A DNA stretch of 64,000 bases from Ascidia mentula (taxonomy: Eukaryota; Chordata; Ascidiacea; Phlebobranchia; Ascidiidae), in assembly GCA_947561715.1 (NCBI GenBank), contig OX387198.1, forward strand, positions 2,480,001 through 2,544,000. The letters are read 5' to 3'. The notes beneath the pieces are model-generated. The model did no database searches and was not told the DNA's origin. It worked only from the letters and a program-made list of their open reading frames with translations. Positions 61,198 to 64,000 of the stretch are shown here, one piece after another (the stretch's first letter is position 1; every line of letters starts with the position of its first letter). The position numbers and the translations under genes were made by a program.

Positions 61198-64000
61198 ATG
61201 TCTTCTGTGGAAGAGGTATGTGGAGTTTTACATTCTAATCATACTAGTATTTTCCAAAAAAATTTACTATGCGCCCTTTTCGAAACGTTACCAGGTTAGC
61301 CTACCCCACATATCCTCATGTTTTTGATCAGCAATATTGGTAATAGTAACCATCTGTTTATATATGTTTTGTAGTTTCATTTCATCAAAGCCGAGGATAT
61401 TTTATGTGACCAATGGAATTTTGTTGCTGGAAGTGGTGGATTCAGTGATGTAATAATTGGTTACCATGTTGGTTGGAAGCAATTTGTTGCCGTCAAAGTA
61501 ATCAAAGCTGGTGGCCGACACAGTGAAGAACTCTTTAAAAAAACGTAAATCCAGCATTCATGATACACTACTGTAACTGTTTTTGTTTAAATAACTTTAA
61601 TGTTGCAGAATTGGTGAAGAGCTGGAAAACCTGCAAAAACTAGATCATATCAACATAGTGAGTGTTTATGGTTGGACTAAATGGCCCTTTGCCATTGGGA
61701 TTGTCATGGAGTTCTGTGAAGGGGGAAACCTATTGGAACTGCTGCTGAATACCTCGATCATTTTGGGATTCCCTTTGCGTGTCCGGTTTTTACTGGATGC
61801 TGCAGAAGGTCTCAAAGCTTGCCATGGTTTACCTCTGAAGAGAATGGTTCACGGAGATGTCAAGCCAGAAAATTGGTTGCTTACCAAAATTCTGCGCCTC
61901 AAATTGTGCGACTTTGGAAATGCAGAACTCGCAACTTTAACTGGATTGACAACAAAGGATCCTTCAGCAAGAAGCAAGAAGGAAAGACCTCAATACACAC
62001 CGATGTACACAGCACCTGAAAAACTAAAAGATCCCACCATGAAACCCACCAAAGAACTTGATGTTTATGCTTTCGGTGTGATGGTCTTTACTCTCGTGGT
62101 GAGGGCATTGCCATATCCGACCGACAACCTGAAAGCTTTACAGGATTCCATCAAGGAAGGAAGAAGACCAGATTGTTCCATAATAAACCAAAAAAAGTCT
62201 CTTCTCAGTTACAGTGACAGAGCAATCGTTGAAAACCTGGAGCAACTGATGAAGCTATGTTGGGATCAAGATCCATCTGTTCGACCAAACATGATCGAAA
62301 TCTGTGAGAGATTGCAGCAACTTCTTGACCAGCAAAGTCAAGAAGTTATCGAGCAACAATTGGAAGATGTTGCTAGGCAGATGAACATGAAAGATCCCTT
62401 TCTTGTCAACAATGCGAAGCTGGTTTCCCTTCCATCATTTTGCACAAATGCCCGAAGATTCCAAGGTTTGTTCTCAAATTTATACAAACTAGCAAAAATT
62501 TCCGATCATTAACTGTGACTGTAGAAAAATTGACTCAAATTTGCTTGCTTGTCTCTGTTGTGATATACGATCCTTCCGCCAAGTACACAATCCTCCAACC
62601 TATAATGATGCCAGAAAAGATCATTCATAGCACCAGCAATTACTAAACCTTTAACAAATTTTTCTTCAATGCACAAAAATGTGTGAATGAGAGTATATTC
62701 AACTAATACTTCTTAGAAATGATATGTAGTGTATGATGTTGTTTGTAGCAACCATGTATAAATAGAACTCACTGTAGACATAATAAATATAGCACTGTGG
62801 TAAATACAGATGCCATAGCTCAGGGCTCGGCAACCTTTTGAATGCTACGGTCAGTTTACAATTTATGTTTAAACTTTGATGACTTTGTGTGCCAACCTAT
62901 GGTGCACACCAAAGTATGTTGGCCTTTTTTTAACCATTCTCTGCATAGTAACTGCCTAATCATGTGGGAATATATGAAGCACTTTGCACTTAAAAGAAAA
63001 CTAAATCCTTTAAACATTATTTAGTTCGTTCTTCTGCACTTGGGGATGTCACCCGAACTCATTCTTCCACTGATTCAACTGAAGACCAAGTGGTTTCTGG
63101 ACGAGCAGGTAGTGTTGGAAGCTGATGTATGCAGAGATTATGTCTTTATATAATGCAAACATAAAATACTGATCACTTTAGTTAAAAACCCATCTTCACT
63201 TTAAAGTGCTGATCCCAAAATTTTTTAAAGCAGGTCAAGGATTATCCAATGTGAGGTCACAACAGTATGACTTGAATGCTGAAGAAATAGTGGAGCAACA
63301 GCCAGGTATTTTCAAAGATGTATACCCTTTGTATGTTTTGGGTTGGTTTTCTGAATGAAAGTTTAACACTTAACATCAAATACCTTACATTTTGACTTAT
63401 GAAAGAATACCATCAAATTAGTTAAGTTTTAAAGTAAAATATTGTTGCCATATTCCAGAAATCATACAAACCTGAAGATCTCCAGAGAAAGTTCTCCAAC
63501 CTTTGGCAGAAAATATACCAGCACAGCATGATAACAATGAATATATTGAGAAACAACTAGGTACTTAAAAATGCTGTTAAATTTGCTAATACAGGTTCCA
63601 AAACAGTGTGTCAAAATGCACTAGTAGCAAACTGTATGACCTCTCAGCTGTTGCAGTGCTGAAAAAACGAGTCATTATATTACCAAGTGAATTAGTAACT
63701 AAAAAATATTCATCGCTGTAAATAAAGGTATTACTATTACATTTTGCAACAAATAAAGGTATTCTCTTATGTTGAAGTTGGAAGCCACATTGCCTAATGC
63801 AAAATTACTCTTAAATAATTTCCCCCTCACAAACCCTCCTTACACATTCGCTCCGTTTACCATCATGGTAAATTCTTTTTCATTGTCTATGGATGAAAAG
63901 TATTTATTTAAAACACCTGGAACATTTGCCTTTTATTGAGACAAACCAGCTCTACAATTTGGCACTACCAAACAATCCATATAAAAATTCTCTCAAAAGC
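61198..64000 (+). CDS. RIPK/TKL-type kinase, B-like paralogue running off the window (gene D)
   Basis: Exons: 61198-61215, 61375-61544 and 61609-62465 (again 18, 170 and 857 bases), then cassettes 63025-63108, 63231-63305 and probably 63486-63560, all phase 1-1. The glycine loop reads GSGGFS; VAVK, HGDVKPEN, DFG and APE are kept. The counterpart of exon 4 (near 62583) would run into TAG soon after NDARKDHS, so D either skips it or ends there. If the exon 3 donor is unused the frame closes at 62512. The most related gene is B. The 3' part, including any TPR exon, lies outside the window. Confidence 0.75.
62815..62950. mobile_element. hAT-like fragment in gene D
   Basis: CTCAGGGCTCGGCAACCTTT matches the ends of many hAT MITEs and aligns with 30235-30370 in gene B. 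Confidence 0.5.

Overview
The window is eukaryotic. It has AT-rich introns with GT/AG borders, multi-exon genes, a clear SNAP-25 homologue, several families of inverted-repeat transposons, LTR fossils and a hammerhead ribozyme. A marine invertebrate is likely. A tunicate (Ciona-like) is my best guess, but the sequence does not prove it. No prokaryotic operons, CRISPR arrays, rRNA or tRNA genes were seen.

Layout: four tandem, same-strand (+) genes encode a RIPK/TKL-type protein kinase: A (4338-14845), B (28435-about 31830, cut off at its 3' end), C (42953-52758) and D (61198 to beyond the window end). A and C are one subtype and B and D the other, so an ancestral [A-type, B-type] pair seems to have been duplicated. 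The duplication also carried long flanks: 1-2842 matches 39763-42600, and 14846 to about 15900 matches 52759 to about 53830. Between A and B lies the 3' half of a SNAP-25 gene on the minus strand (25222-27386). The second unit lacks it.

Each complete kinase gene has the same plan: a tiny first exon (MSSVEE), a glycine-loop exon, one large kinase exon, then a chain of short linker exons that all start and end in phase 1 and mostly end Q-T-G at the junction. A and C finish with one large TPR-like exon. Cassette number and order differ between A and C. Some cassettes in C are damaged yet could be skipped without loss of frame. The design would allow many linker isoforms; that is inference from phase, not from transcripts.

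The rest is mobile DNA. Two 6.5-6.8 kb foldback elements (FB1 15947-22711, FB2 54339-60886) have arms made of about 182-bp tandem monomers, each with a TGACGTCA palindrome. Their cores lie in opposite orientation relative to their ends. A third foldback element (FB3 33146-37223) uses an unrelated 205-bp monomer but nearly the same terminal motif. Also present are a 1143-bp MITE with a 6-bp target duplication and a visible empty site, a TTAA-flanked family whose members include a 2.7-kb composite, hAT-like ends, and two fossils with LTRs in inverted orientation and a tRNA-Trp-type primer site. A good minimal hammerhead ribozyme lies at 27672-27720 (minus).
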